Shown here piece after piece: positions 7,642 through 16,390 of a stretch of 35,432 nt of DNA. The notes under the pieces are model-generated. The model had not been told where the DNA came from and did no database searches. It saw nothing but the letters and a program-made list of their open reading frames with translations. The first letter of the stretch is position 1. Each line of letters starts with the position of its first letter. The stretch comes from Thermoclostridium caenicola (GTDB lineage Bacteria; Bacillota; Clostridia; DSM-8532): assembly GCF_900142095.1 (NCBI RefSeq), contig NZ_FQZP01000024.1, positions 1 to 35,432 on the forward strand, given 5' to 3'. Both the position numbers and the translations under genes were made by a program.

Positions 7642-9465
7642 ATGCCCGGGATATCCGGTATTGTCAATCCCATGGCAGATATCTCAAACCAATGCAGCCA
7701 TATCTGTCCGGTTTCGGATGCCGTGCGCACAAGAGGCCCTGCCGGAACCGGACTGTATATATCCGCCCATGCCGTCATGTCCTGCAGGATGGGTCATGAC
7801 GGCATCCCGGGCGAAAGCCGAACCATCACCCGTATCCGATATCATAACAAGGAATACCGGATTGTCATGGACGGTGCTATCTACAACTACCATGAACTCC
7901 GCTCCCAACTGGAATCCTACGGCTGCAGATTTGAAGGAAACACGTTTTCGGAATTGGTAGGCTATGGATATGCCATATGGGATCTGGCCTGTTTCAGGAA
8001 ACTCAACGGGCTTTTCGCGCTGGCCATATGGATCGCGGAAGACAAAAAACTGGTGCTGGCACGTGACCATATCGGTGCAAAACCGCTTTACTATGCATTC
8101 ATCGGATCGACCATGGTTTTTGCGTCCGAGATCCGGGGCATCACGTCGCATCCCCTGTTCAATACCCGGATCGATGTGGACGGCTTGTCCGAACTGATCT
8201 GCCTCAGCCCGCGCAACACCCCAGGAAGCGCCATTATCAAGGGCATCCATGAACTGCGTCCCGCCCACTGCCTGACTTTTGGACCGGATGGAACAACGGT
8301 CAGCCGGTATTGGATGATAGAGGAAAAAGAGCATACCGATTCGGCCGATGAAACAGCCCGGCAAATCGGGGAACTGATCACCGATGCCATTTGCATGCAG
8401 ATCACCCCGGATTGTCCCGTTTGCGGCCTCCTGTCGGGCGGGCTGTATTCAAGCCTCATCACTGCTGTGGTCTGCAAAAACAGCCGCGGTCTTCTCAGCC
8501 ATGTATACAATACCTGGTCGGTGGAATACGAAAAGGGCAGCAAACTGACCCCGACAAACTTCCAATCGGATTCCGATATTCCCTGGATTCGCTGGATCTG
8601 CAGGGAGCTTGGCACGCGCCATCATTATATCCTGCTGTCCACGGACGATTTGCTGGATGCCCTGTTCGAGGCGTCCGAGGCAATGGGAACGCCGGGAACC
8701 GGTGATTACGACAGCGCCCTGATGCTCCTGTTCCGTGAAATCCGGAAAGAGTTTCCCATCGTGATTTCCGGTGACTGCTCCGACGAACTCTTCGGCTACA
8801 GCTATCGGACATCGGATCATTCATCAACAGGCAGGAAGCGGTTTCCCTGGGCATCCAACCTGGCTGAAAAGATCAGCGTCATCAACACGGAGATCGTGGA
8901 ATGGATAAAACCCTATGAATTTATAGAAAAATGTTACGAGGAAGCCCTGTTTGAGTATCCGCGCTTCGCGCTGAACGCCAATGTGCTCAAGAAAGACTAT
9001 GAATCGGAATGGTTCAGTCTCTACTGGAACCTGCCTTTTCTTCTCAGCCGCCTGGATCGCACCAGCATGACCTTCAACCTCCAGGCCCGCGTACCGCTAT
9101 GCGATTACCGGCTGATAGAATACTTATGGAATGTCCCCCTGGAAATGAAACGGTATAACGGCGCAGACAGGGGGCTTCTGAGAAAATCGGTGGAGGATCT
9201 TCTCCCCCTTGAAATCCTTGAAAGAAAAAAACGCGCCTTCCCAAGGCCGACGGATCCGCTCTATGGCGAGAAGATCCGAAGCGTGCTCAGGGAAGCAATC
9301 TATGATACCGAATCACCCCTCCGGTATCTTCTGGATATCAAGACCCTGGAATCCATGATGCGCCAGCAGGATGAAAGCAAACGCCGTACCTCCTACCTTC
9401 AGCTTTTCATCTGGCTGATCCAGCTGAGCAATTTTTTCAGGAGCTATAATATCAGAGCGCTTTGA
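7642..9465 (+). CDS. Asparagine-synthetase (AsnB)-like protein with degenerate active sites
   Basis: The 607-residue protein has the full two-domain layout of glutamine-hydrolysing asparagine synthetase: an N-terminal Ntn glutaminase-like domain (about 1-210) and a C-terminal ATP-pyrophosphatase-like synthetase domain (about 235-590). Key residues are changed. The nucleophile Cys2 is Pro (MPGISGIV). The glutamine-binding NGEIYN is DGAIYN, and the SD-x-E stretch is TFSE. The PP-loop SGGxDSS is SGGLYSS (Y269 for Asp). The SGEG-x-DE motif is SGDCSDE, and VEARVPFLD is LQARVPLCD. Neither normal reaction is therefore expected, though the frame is intact. I chose the ATG at 7642 because it reproduces the family N-terminus and has GGAG at seven bases; an upstream in-frame ATG is at 7624. 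Its 3' end overlaps the convergent ispG by 14 bases. B. subtilis has a sporulation-linked AsnO, but any such role here is inference. Confidence 0.85.
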   Translation: MPGISGIVNPMADISNQCSHICPVSDAVRTRGPAGTGLYISAHAVMSCRMGHDGIPGESRTITRIRYHNKEYRIVMDGAIYNYHELRSQLESYGCRFEGNTFSELVGYGYAIWDLACFRKLNGLFALAIWIAEDKKLVLARDHIGAKPLYYAFIGSTMVFASEIRGITSHPLFNTRIDVDGLSELICLSPRNTPGSAIIKGIHELRPAHCLTFGPDGTTVSRYWMIEEKEHTDSADETARQIGELITDAICMQITPDCPVCGLLSGGLYSSLITAVVCKNSRGLLSHVYNTWSVEYEKGSKLTPTNFQSDSDIPWIRWICRELGTRHHYILLSTDDLLDALFEASEAMGTPGTGDYDSALMLLFREIRKEFPIVISGDCSDELFGYSYRTSDHSSTGRKRFPWASNLAEKISVINTEIVEWIKPYEFIEKCYEEALFEYPRFALNANVLKKDYESEWFSLYWNLPFLLSRLDRTSMTFNLQARVPLCDYRLIEYLWNVPLEMKRYNGADRGLLRKSVEDLLPLEILERKKRAFPRPTDPLYGEKIRSVLREAIYDTESPLRYLLDIKTLESMMRQQDESKRRTSYLQLFIWLIQLSNFFRSYNIRAL

Positions 9466-10516
9466 TCTCACGGACCAGTGTTTCGACGATCTCGTCCTCG
9501 TCGATTTTTTTGATGATCTGACCTTTTTTGAAGAGAACGGCGGCGCCTTTTCCGCCGGCGATGCCGATATCGGCCTCCCGGGCTTCGCCGGGACCATTGA
9601 CCACGCAGCCCATGATGGCCACCTTGATGGGCTTGTCCACATCCTCAAGCGCCTCTTCGACCTTTGTGGCGATCCCGATGAGATCAATCTGCGTCCTGCC
9701 GCAGGTTGGGCACGAGATAAACTGGATGCCCTTCCGGTAAAGTCCGCAGGCCCTTAGGATCTCCCTGGCCGCACGAACCTCCTCAACAGGATCTCCCGTC
9801 AGGGACACCCGCAGGGTATCCCCAATGCCGTTGAGCAGCAGAGCACCAATGCCCACGGCGGACCTGATGGTGCCCCTGTAGGGCGTGCCCGCCTCGGTGA
9901 TTCCGATATGCAGCGGATAGTCTGTTTTTTCTGCAAGCAACTGATGGGCTTTATAGGACATGACCACATCGGAGGACTTGATGGAGATCACAATGTCCTT
10001 AAAGCCCATGTCTTCCAGCAAAGCCGCATGGCTCATGGCACTTTCCGCCAGCGCTTCGGCACAAACCCCGCCGTATCTTTCCAGCAGATGCTTTTCAAGG
10101 GAACCGCTGTTCACGCCAACCCGGATGGGTATCTTCAACTGGGAGGCCATGTTCACAACCTCCCGCACCTTTTCCTTTGATCCGATATTGCCGGGATTGA
10201 TCCGGATCTTATCTGCACCGCACGCCATGGCTTTGAGGGCAAGCCGGTGATCGAAATGGATATCGGCCACAAGCGGAATCCCGATCTCTGCCTTAATGGC
10301 TTTTATTGCCTCAGCCGATGCCATATCGGGCACAGCCACCCGCACAATGTCGCATCCGGCTTGCTCAAGTGCCTTGATTTGCGCTACGGTTGCGCGGACA
10401 TCGCTGGTGGGGGTATTGGTCATGGACTGGATGCTGACCGGCGCACCTCCGCCGATGAGCACATTGCCCACCCGAACCTGCCGCGTGGGACGCCGTTCCG
10501 GTGTATGCTTCTCCAT
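9452..10516 (-). CDS. ispG: 4-hydroxy-3-methylbut-2-enyl-diphosphate synthase (IspG/GcpE)
   Basis: This is the penultimate enzyme of the MEP isoprenoid pathway. It converts methylerythritol cyclodiphosphate to HMBPP using a [4Fe-4S] cluster. The 354-residue protein has the bacterial two-domain form without insertion: a TIM-barrel part with the N-terminal SIQSMTNTPTSD and VADIHFD, then the cluster-binding part with SCPTCGRTQID and MGCVVNGPGEAREADIGIAGG. The cysteines of CPTC and GCVVNGPGE are the expected ligands. The start has AGGGGGGA upstream. It is the last gene of the uppS-cdsA-dxr-rseP-ispG operon, 13 bases after rseP, together with the other MEP gene dxr. The end overlaps the convergent AsnB-like gene by 14 bases and no terminator lies between them. 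Confidence 0.96.
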   Translation of the reverse strand: MEKHTPERRPTRQVRVGNVLIGGGAPVSIQSMTNTPTSDVRATVAQIKALEQAGCDIVRVAVPDMASAEAIKAIKAEIGIPLVADIHFDHRLALKAMACGADKIRINPGNIGSKEKVREVVNMASQLKIPIRVGVNSGSLEKHLLERYGGVCAEALAESAMSHAALLEDMGFKDIVISIKSSDVVMSYKAHQLLAEKTDYPLHIGITEAGTPYRGTIRSAVGIGALLLNGIGDTLRVSLTGDPVEEVRAAREILRACGLYRKGIQFISCPTCGRTQIDLIGIATKVEEALEDVDKPIKVAIMGCVVNGPGEAREADIGIAGGKGAAVLFKKGQIIKKIDEDEIVETLVREIKAL

Positions 10517-10529
10517 GGACCATCCCCCC

Positions 10530-11828
10530 TTATAAGAACCATCGTGGAATATCGTTGAACAGCGTGGCGATCAAAAGCCCGATCAGGAGCATGAAGCCGA
10601 TCATGGAGATCAGGCCGACCTTTTCCTGGGGCATGGGCTTTCCGCGGATCTTTTCAATCAGCAGGATGAGCAGGATGCTACCGTCCAGGGCAGGAATGGG
10701 CAAAAGGTTCATGACGCCCAGATTGATGCTGATAAACGCGCTGAGATATACCAGGTTCAGGATGATATCCGACACCGGCTGCTTTTCCTGGACCACGCTG
10801 CCTACTGAGCCGATAATGCCCACCGGTCCGGAGAGCTCCCTGAAGGATACGGTGCCGTTAAACAGCCATCCCAGGGTGACAAAGACATTGCGGATGGTGG
10901 AAACTGAGAAATTCCAGGCTGCCCCGATGGTGCCGAAGAAATTGCCCTTCTGACGCTCGAAGCGCATATCCAGCGTATAGGCCGAGTAGGCGTAGGGCTT
11001 GATGTTTTCAAACACAAGGGTTTTGCCATCTCTTAAAACTTCTATGGTCAAAGGTGCCTCCTTGTCGGGACGTGTCACGTTGAGCACCTGCTGAATTTCC
11101 CTGGTATTGCTGACCGGTATGCCGTCCACCTTAACGACAATATCGCCCCTTCTGACACCGGCGGCTCTCAGCGGGGAATTGTCTTCGATCATCTGGATCT
11201 CGTTGGTCCCCTCGCCTTTTTCGTTAACCACGGCGGTAAAGCCAAGGCGCCATACAGTCTGGGTCCTGGCCGGAGTCACCGTGCGTGTAATCCTTTCACC
11301 GGTATCGGCATCCTCATAGACGATTTCTTTTGGCGCTCCGTTCTCCGCGTACAACAGGATGCTGATGTCCGAACCAGGCTCGAACAACCTTCTGCCTGCA
11401 TAGGAAATCAGCCTGTCACCGACTTCCACGCCCGCTGCCTTTAGCGGCGAATTCTCTCCCAGATAGGCAATCCTGTTGGTGGTATACCCTGCGGAAGCCA
11501 AAACACCGATGGCCAGAACAAAAGCCAGCAGGATGTTCATGAAAGGACCTGCGCCAATCACCAGGGCCCGTTTCCAGATAGCCTGTTTTGAAAAAGACCG
11601 GGAGTCATCGGAGGCTTCATCCTGACCCTCCAGCTTCACATAGCCTCCCATGGGGATCAGCCGCAGGGAATATTGTGTTTCTCCCCTTCTGAATGAAAAG
11701 AGTTTGGGTCCCATGAAGATGGAAAATTCCAAAACCTTGATGCCCACAGCCTTAGCCGCCATGAAATGTCCCAATTCGTGAATCAGGATCAAAAAACTCA
11801 GCGCAACCAGCGCAACCAATATACCCAT
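10530..11828 (-). CDS. rseP: RIP-type site-2 zinc metalloprotease RseP
   Basis: This is a membrane-embedded zinc protease that cleaves substrates within the bilayer, such as anti-sigma factors and signal-peptide remnants. The first segment carries the HExxH zinc site LILIHELGHFMAAKA (H17, E18, H21). The C-terminal segment holds the third ligand in NLLPIPALDGS, where most relatives have DGG. Two PDZ-like repeats fill residues about 110-285 (NSPLKAAGVEVGDRL and NSPLRAAGVRRGDIV). At 432 residues it matches two-PDZ RseP forms. GGAGGAG lies at a good distance before the ATG. Its place between dxr and ispG, downstream of cdsA, is the classic order in Firmicutes. Confidence 0.95.
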   Translation of the reverse strand: MGILVALVALSFLILIHELGHFMAAKAVGIKVLEFSIFMGPKLFSFRRGETQYSLRLIPMGGYVKLEGQDEASDDSRSFSKQAIWKRALVIGAGPFMNILLAFVLAIGVLASAGYTTNRIAYLGENSPLKAAGVEVGDRLISYAGRRLFEPGSDISILLYAENGAPKEIVYEDADTGERITRTVTPARTQTVWRLGFTAVVNEKGEGTNEIQMIEDNSPLRAAGVRRGDIVVKVDGIPVSNTREIQQVLNVTRPDKEAPLTIEVLRDGKTLVFENIKPYAYSAYTLDMRFERQKGNFFGTIGAAWNFSVSTIRNVFVTLGWLFNGTVSFRELSGPVGIIGSVGSVVQEKQPVSDIILNLVYLSAFISINLGVMNLLPIPALDGSILLILLIEKIRGKPMPQEKVGLISMIGFMLLIGLLIATLFNDIPRWFL

Positions 11829-11901
11829 CTATTCTCCTCCATCGGAACATGCTGACGGCATGAAGGGACTATCCATCATGCCAGGTCCCACCTGTTCCGC
11901 A

Positions 11902-13071
11902 TTAATTCTTTATTCTGATATCCCGTATGATTTCCGCTGCCCGTTCCCTGGAAACCCGATCAGTATCTATTATATCATCGAGGGAAGGCCGGGTATTCAC
12001 CCGATGTTCCGCCATGACCTGCCGGATGATGCCGGGGATCTGGTGGAATCGGATCTCCCGGTTGAGAAAAGCGGCAACAGCCACTTCATTGGCGGCATTC
12101 ATGGCAGCAGGCAGGGTTCCACCGGTCCTTGCCGCTTCATATGCCAGCCCGAGGCACGGGAAGGCTTCAAAGTCGGGCTTTTCAAAGGTCAGGCTCCCCA
12201 GTTCAACCAGGGATATCCGGCGGAATGGGTTTTGAACCCGTTCCGGCCAGGTCAGGGCGAGCTGAATGGGAATGCGCATATCGGGCGCTCCCAGCTGGGC
12301 GATGATGGAGCCATCCACAAACTCAACCATGGAATGGATGATGCTCTCTTTGTGCACTACCACTTCAATATCATCGGGCGCCATATCGAAAAGCCACATG
12401 GCCTCGATGACTTCCAGCCCCTTGTTCATCATGCTGGCGGAGTCAATGGTGATCTTGCTGCCCATGGACCAGTTGGGATGATTTAACGCCTGCTCCAGGG
12501 TCACCGTTTTCATCTGCTCGGGTGAATAGCCCCTGAACGGTCCGCCCGATGCGGTCAGGATGATCCTTTTGGCATCCTTTCTCCGGTTTCCTGCCAGGCA
12601 CTGGAATACAGCCGAATGCTCGCTGTCCACCGGAAGGATCGTAATCCCCTTCTCCGCAGCCTTTTTCATAACAAGGGAACCGGCCGTGACCAAGGTCTCC
12701 TTATTGGAAAGCGCAATGTTTTTGCCAGCTTCAATTGCAGCCATTGTGGGGACAAGTCCGGCGATCCCCACAACCGACGTGAGGACTGTGTCAATCCCCT
12801 GCAGGGTGACGGCTTCCAGGATGCCTTCCAGGCCGCCCAGAACCTTGCAGGACATGTCGGCCACCGAGGTTCTCAGCGCCTGAGCCGCCCGTTCATCGAA
12901 GAGGGCGGCCACCTGCGGCCTGTATTTTCTGATCTGTTCCTCCAGAAGCGCTGTATTGGAGCCGGCCACCAGTGATACAACCTTAAGGCCCAACGCGTCG
13001 CAGACTTCCAGGGCCTGTCTGCCTATGGAACCTGTTGAACCCAATATCGAAATTCCCTTATTGCTGTCCAT
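11902..13071 (-). CDS. dxr: 1-deoxy-D-xylulose-5-phosphate reductoisomerase (Dxr/IspC)
   Basis: This enzyme rearranges and reduces DXP to MEP with NADPH, the first committed step of the MEP pathway. The 389-residue protein has the NADPH-binding N-terminus ISILGSTGSIGRQAL, the metal/substrate motifs LPVDSEHSAVFQ and TASGGPFRG, and NHPNWSMGSKITIDSASMMNKGLE. All are conserved, so it should be active. It lies 22 bases after cdsA and 73 bases before rseP. Together with ispG it supplies precursors for the undecaprenyl chain made by the first gene of the operon, uppS. Confidence 0.97.
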   Translation of the reverse strand: MDSNKGISILGSTGSIGRQALEVCDALGLKVVSLVAGSNTALLEEQIRKYRPQVAALFDERAAQALRTSVADMSCKVLGGLEGILEAVTLQGIDTVLTSVVGIAGLVPTMAAIEAGKNIALSNKETLVTAGSLVMKKAAEKGITILPVDSEHSAVFQCLAGNRRKDAKRIILTASGGPFRGYSPEQMKTVTLEQALNHPNWSMGSKITIDSASMMNKGLEVIEAMWLFDMAPDDIEVVVHKESIIHSMVEFVDGSIIAQLGAPDMRIPIQLALTWPERVQNPFRRISLVELGSLTFEKPDFEAFPCLGLAYEAARTGGTLPAAMNAANEVAVAAFLNREIRFHQIPGIIRQVMAEHRVNTRPSLDDIIDTDRVSRERAAEIIRDIRIKN

Positions 13072-13093
13072 CTTCCGTATTGCTCACATCCTG

Positions 13094-13948
13094 CTAGAAA
13101 AATAGGCTGATGTAGATATACACCACCGGCGCCACGAACAGAAAACTGTCGCACCGGTCCATCATGCCGCCGTGCCCCGGGAGCAGACGACCAAAATCCT
13201 TGATGCCGGCGCTCCTCTTGATGGAAGAGGCAGCCCAGTCCCCGATCTGGGAAAGGACACCGCACAGCATGCCCATCAGGGCAAAATGATAAACCGGGAT
13301 GAGCGCCGTTCCCGATTGGTTCACTACCAGCACACCGTAAACCATCATGCAGATCATGCAGCCCAAAGCCCCGCCTATGGCGCCTTCCACAGTCTTTTTC
13401 GGGCTGATGGCGGGAATGATCTTGTGCCGCCCAAACAGGGTTCCCGCAAAATAGGCGAAAATATCGGTCACCGATGCGCCGATGATCACCAGCCAGATGT
13501 ACTCAAAACCGCGGTCCATATTCCGTATCATGAGGACAAAGGACAGGAGGAACGGAATATAGATGATGCCGAACAGGGTATGGGCTGCATCTTCGGTTCT
13601 GAATTTTCCATTTTCAAAAAGGATCCTGGAAAACAGAACGACCACAATCAAAAAGATTATACCCCATAGGGCAGTCCTTGTGAAAAGGCTTTTCATGGCA
13701 ACTGCCAGCCCCTGGCCTTCCTGCTCCGCAAGCGTGGTCACATAGGCGTAAGCTGTCCATACCAGGGCCGCTGCCCATGAGACCTTCAGATCCACCCGGA
13801 TGCCTTTGTGCTTCATCGCCCCTGCATATTCATGAAGCCCGATGCAGGAAACGAGAAGTACGGCGCCGGCAAGAAATACCGGCGGCAGGAGCAGGATCGC
13901 AACGAGTACGGCTGCGGCGACAACACCACTGATAATCCTGGTCAGCAT
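13094..13948 (-). CDS. cdsA: Phosphatidate cytidylyltransferase (CDP-diglyceride synthase)
   Basis: This integral membrane enzyme makes CDP-diacylglycerol from CTP and phosphatidic acid for phospholipid synthesis. It has 284 residues, about eight hydrophobic segments, the SPKKTVEGAIGGALG motif and the C-terminal family signature SSIKRSAGIKDFGRLLPGHGG followed by MMDRCDS. The signature has Cys at a position usually held by an aliphatic residue or Phe, which is unlikely to matter. It starts two bases after the uppS stop, with GGAGGG upstream, indicating tight co-transcription and probably coupled translation. Confidence 0.96.
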   Translation of the reverse strand: MLTRIISGVVAAAVLVAILLLPPVFLAGAVLLVSCIGLHEYAGAMKHKGIRVDLKVSWAAALVWTAYAYVTTLAEQEGQGLAVAMKSLFTRTALWGIIFLIVVVLFSRILFENGKFRTEDAAHTLFGIIYIPFLLSFVLMIRNMDRGFEYIWLVIIGASVTDIFAYFAGTLFGRHKIIPAISPKKTVEGAIGGALGCMICMMVYGVLVVNQSGTALIPVYHFALMGMLCGVLSQIGDWAASSIKRSAGIKDFGRLLPGHGGMMDRCDSFLFVAPVVYIYISLFF

Positions 13949-13950
13949 CT

Positions 13951-14688
13951 TCAGAGCCCTCCAAACCTTCTCTGCCGCCCCTGATAATGCACAATGGCCT
14001 CATGCAGGTGCTTTTTTGTAAAATCGGGCCACAGCACATCGGTGAAGTAAAGCTCCGCGTATGCGCTCTGCCATATGAGGAAATTGCTGAACCTGATCTC
14101 CCCGCTGGTCCGGATCAGAAGGTCGGGCTCCGGGATGCCGGCCGTCCACAGCCGATCCGCAAGGGCGCCCATTGTGATCTCGGATTCCGCGATCCGGCCG
14201 TTCTTGTAATCCTCTGCCAGCTTTTTGCAGGCATGCAGGATATCCTGCCTTCCGCCGTAGTTGATGGCAATGATCAGGTCCAACCCTTCGAGATGCGCAG
14301 TGTTTCGCTCCACCCGCTCGATTTCGGACACCATATCGGCGGGCAGTCCGGACCGATCGCCAATCACCCTGATCCTGACCGGTTTTCCCCTCAGCTCGTT
14401 CTCAGAGTTCTTCAGATACTCCATCATGAGCTTCATGAGCTGGTCCACCTCTTCCTTGGGCCTCGACCAGTTCTCACAGGAAAAGGCGAACACCGTCAGA
14501 TACCTGATGCCCAGGTTATAGCATTCCTCCACGATCTTCTTCAGTACCCTGGAGCCCTCACGGTGTCCTATGCTCCGGGACAGGCCGCGTTTTTTGGCCC
14601 ACCTGCCATTACCGTCCATGATAATGGCGATGTGCCGTGGCATGCCCTCAGGATTCAAAGCTGTTTTGCTTGTCTTTCCGGTTCTCAT
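13951..14688 (-). CDS. uppS: Undecaprenyl diphosphate synthase (cis-prenyltransferase)
   Basis: UppS adds isopentenyl units to farnesyl diphosphate to make the C55 carrier for peptidoglycan and other wall polymers. The 245-residue protein carries the family signature HIAIIMDGNGRWAKKRGL with catalytic D25, then GHREGSR, TVFAFSCENWSRP and, near the end, ELYFTDVLWPDF. It is the first gene of the uppS-cdsA-dxr-rseP-ispG operon. AAGGGATAG precedes the ATG. The 221-base gap on its 5' side, containing the terminator of the DUF4956 gene, should hold the operon promoter, although none was clear. Confidence 0.97.
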   Translation of the reverse strand: MRTGKTSKTALNPEGMPRHIAIIMDGNGRWAKKRGLSRSIGHREGSRVLKKIVEECYNLGIRYLTVFAFSCENWSRPKEEVDQLMKLMMEYLKNSENELRGKPVRIRVIGDRSGLPADMVSEIERVERNTAHLEGLDLIIAINYGGRQDILHACKKLAEDYKNGRIAESEITMGALADRLWTAGIPEPDLLIRTSGEIRFSNFLIWQSAYAELYFTDVLWPDFTKKHLHEAIVHYQGRQRRFGGL

Positions 14689-14835
14689 GATCTATCCCTT
14701 TACTGCGTTATTATCCGGCTTTGGTCATTTTTGTCATTCAGCCATCAACATCATACCAAAAACCGCCCATGATTGCCATAAATAATATCCGCAAAAGTAT
14801 GCACGGAAATCAACGGAATATTTTCACGCCAACAG

Positions 14836-14873
14836 AAAACAAAGGTCTGATCCCGCAAGCCGGGACCAGACAC
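14836..14873 (-). terminator. Terminator after the DUF4956 gene
   Basis: GTCTG-A-TCCCG (14845-14855) pairs with CGGGA-C-CAGAC (14861-14871): two five-pair helices with one A/C mismatch and a five-base loop. On the minus strand it is followed by CTTTGTTTTC. It lies about 40 bases after the DUF4956 stop and separates that operon from uppS. Confidence 0.6.
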
Positions 14874-14909
14874 GTCAGGCACGTCGCCGTATCAGCCGGA
14901 GAAACCCTT

Positions 14910-15599
14910 CTATAAAACGTTATGGTTTTTGAATGCCACAAGATTGACATTCTCCACGCCTTCAAGGGCCGCAAGGCTGTCGGTGAATCCCGAGTCGCCT
15001 TTCTTAAGGCGTACCTCGTATGTCCATTCCGCTGCCTCGCCAAAGGCGCTCTTTGCCTTGAACCGGAACTTGCCGGCACGCTCCCTGAGGATCTCCTCAA
15101 GCTGGTTCTGGTTTACTGTCTGTCTGGCATTGATCACAAGCACGAACAGGTTCTCCCTGCCGCCGATCCGGCTCATGGCAAACAGCACCAGTCCTATGAT
15201 CAGGCAACCCACCGTTGCGATGAAGTAGAACCCGGCACCGATGGTGATGCCCATGGTGATGGCCCAGAACATGTAAATGATATCAATGGCTTCCTTTACC
15301 GCCGTCCTGAACCGGACAATGCTCAGGGCGCCCACCATGCCAAGGGAAAGCAGGATATTGGAAGTGATGGTCATGATGACCACCGTGGTGATCATGGTCA
15401 GCGCCACGAGAGAAACCGCAAAACTGTTGACAAAAGCCGGTGTATTGTCGGACACGCGGTAAATCAGGTAAATAAACATGCCCGCCAGAAAGGCAAACAG
15501 CAGGGCAATCAGCAGCTGATTCAGGGTGATGCCCTCAAAGGTCTGGGAGTTCAGAAAATTGTTCTTGAAGATGTCCTGGAAAGTCAACGGTTTGCTCAT
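14910..15599 (-). CDS. DUF4956 membrane protein, partner of the polyphosphate polymerase
   Basis: The 229-residue protein has about four membrane segments in residues 25-140, with the conserved DUF4956 core MVGALSIVRFRTAVKEAIDI, followed by a soluble alpha/beta C-terminal domain (about 150-229). In many Firmicutes, DUF4956 genes sit beside VTC-domain polyphosphate polymerases, as here, where the VTC gene ends 37 bases upstream. The biochemical role of DUF4956 is not established to my knowledge; a membrane anchor or polyphosphate-translocating partner is a reasonable inference. AGAGGGGG lies before the ATG. It is the last gene of its unit, with a terminator downstream. Confidence 0.85.
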   Translation of the reverse strand: MSKPLTFQDIFKNNFLNSQTFEGITLNQLLIALLFAFLAGMFIYLIYRVSDNTPAFVNSFAVSLVALTMITTVVIMTITSNILLSLGMVGALSIVRFRTAVKEAIDIIYMFWAITMGITIGAGFYFIATVGCLIIGLVLFAMSRIGGRENLFVLVINARQTVNQNQLEEILRERAGKFRFKAKSAFGEAAEWTYEVRLKKGDSGFTDSLAALEGVENVNLVAFKNHNVL

Positions 15600-15636
15600 C
15601 TTATCCCCCTCTGCTATTTCTCAGTCATGTTATCCC

Positions 15637-16350
15637 TCACCGGTATATCCCGGCCAGCCTGCCCGCCGCATACTTGGATATGGACCGGCGGTAGCCGACC
15701 TCCTGAAAAATGACCCTCAGGTGATCCGGAAACAGGCCGGTATATTTCACTTCAAAAACCGTGTTCTCGGGCGCCGGCAGATTGATCATGCATGCAGGCC
15801 TGTACAGGCACGGGTTTTGATTGATGCTGGCCCTGATCTGGGAATCTATGGTTATGCGTACATTCCCGGGCTCATAAACGAAGGCTTTCCGCCTATAACT
15901 GATGATGACCCTGGGCCTTAAAAAGTTTCCTTTCAGATCGGGAAACACATGGGAGAAGCATTCGCTGTGTTTCCTGAACCTGAAGTACTCCTCGTCAATG
16001 ATGGGAAAGCTTGTCTTGAACACCATATCCCCGCGTTTCAGCTTGCGTTCCAGCTTTTTTCGGCTCAGATCCTCATTATAGATGCGGACGCGGAACTTGG
16101 GAAGCTTCATGTCGCCTTCCATCTTCCCGGAGAGTGCCTGGTCGTAGAAATCGTCAAAATACAGGGATTTTACATGATAAACGCCATCGGTACCGTGCTC
16201 ATCATAAGAAAGGAGATACTCAAGCTTTTTTTCCAGGATTGCCGCATCCGATGGCGAGATATAGAATTTCAGCTCATGCCTTGCCGTACCGGTCATGTCC
16301 ATTCTCCGTCCCAAAGCCAGCGTCCTGTCAGGCTTAAACCTTTTGTCCAT
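15637..16350 (-). CDS. VTC-domain polyphosphate polymerase
   Basis: This is a soluble VTC catalytic domain protein related to yeast Vtc4 and related bacterial polymerases, which make polyphosphate from nucleotide triphosphates inside a basic tunnel. Visible family blocks are RHELKFYIS, KSLYFDDFYDQAL, KFRVRIYN, KLERKLKRGDMVFKT, RPRVIISYRRKAF, VRITIDSQIR and the acidic VFEVKYTG; the tunnel Arg/Lys residues and the metal-binding Glu are retained. Three starts compete: a TTG at 16377, the ATG at 16350 used here (AGGG nine bases upstream) and an ATG at 16296 with GGAGA six bases upstream, which starts just before RHELK. It lies between the amidohydrolase and DUF4956 genes. CotH-type kinase genes often associated with such pairs are absent. 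Confidence 0.87.
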   Translation of the reverse strand: MDKRFKPDRTLALGRRMDMTGTARHELKFYISPSDAAILEKKLEYLLSYDEHGTDGVYHVKSLYFDDFYDQALSGKMEGDMKLPKFRVRIYNEDLSRKKLERKLKRGDMVFKTSFPIIDEEYFRFRKHSECFSHVFPDLKGNFLRPRVIISYRRKAFVYEPGNVRITIDSQIRASINQNPCLYRPACMINLPAPENTVFEVKYTGLFPDHLRVIFQEVGYRRSISKYAAGRLAGIYR

Positions 16351-16390
16351 TATATAAAACCCTGCCGGTCTTCGCAATACCTGCTTTCAT

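Noticed and set aside
7642-9465. Lasso-peptide cyclase or beta-lactam synthetase
   Set aside because: Those relatives keep the PP-loop Asp needed for adenylation, which is Tyr here, and no precursor peptide, protease or other biosynthetic gene is adjacent.
10530-11828. RseP inactive because of ALDGS instead of ALDGG
   Set aside because: The HExxH motif and the LDG aspartate are intact; the changed residue is not a zinc ligand.
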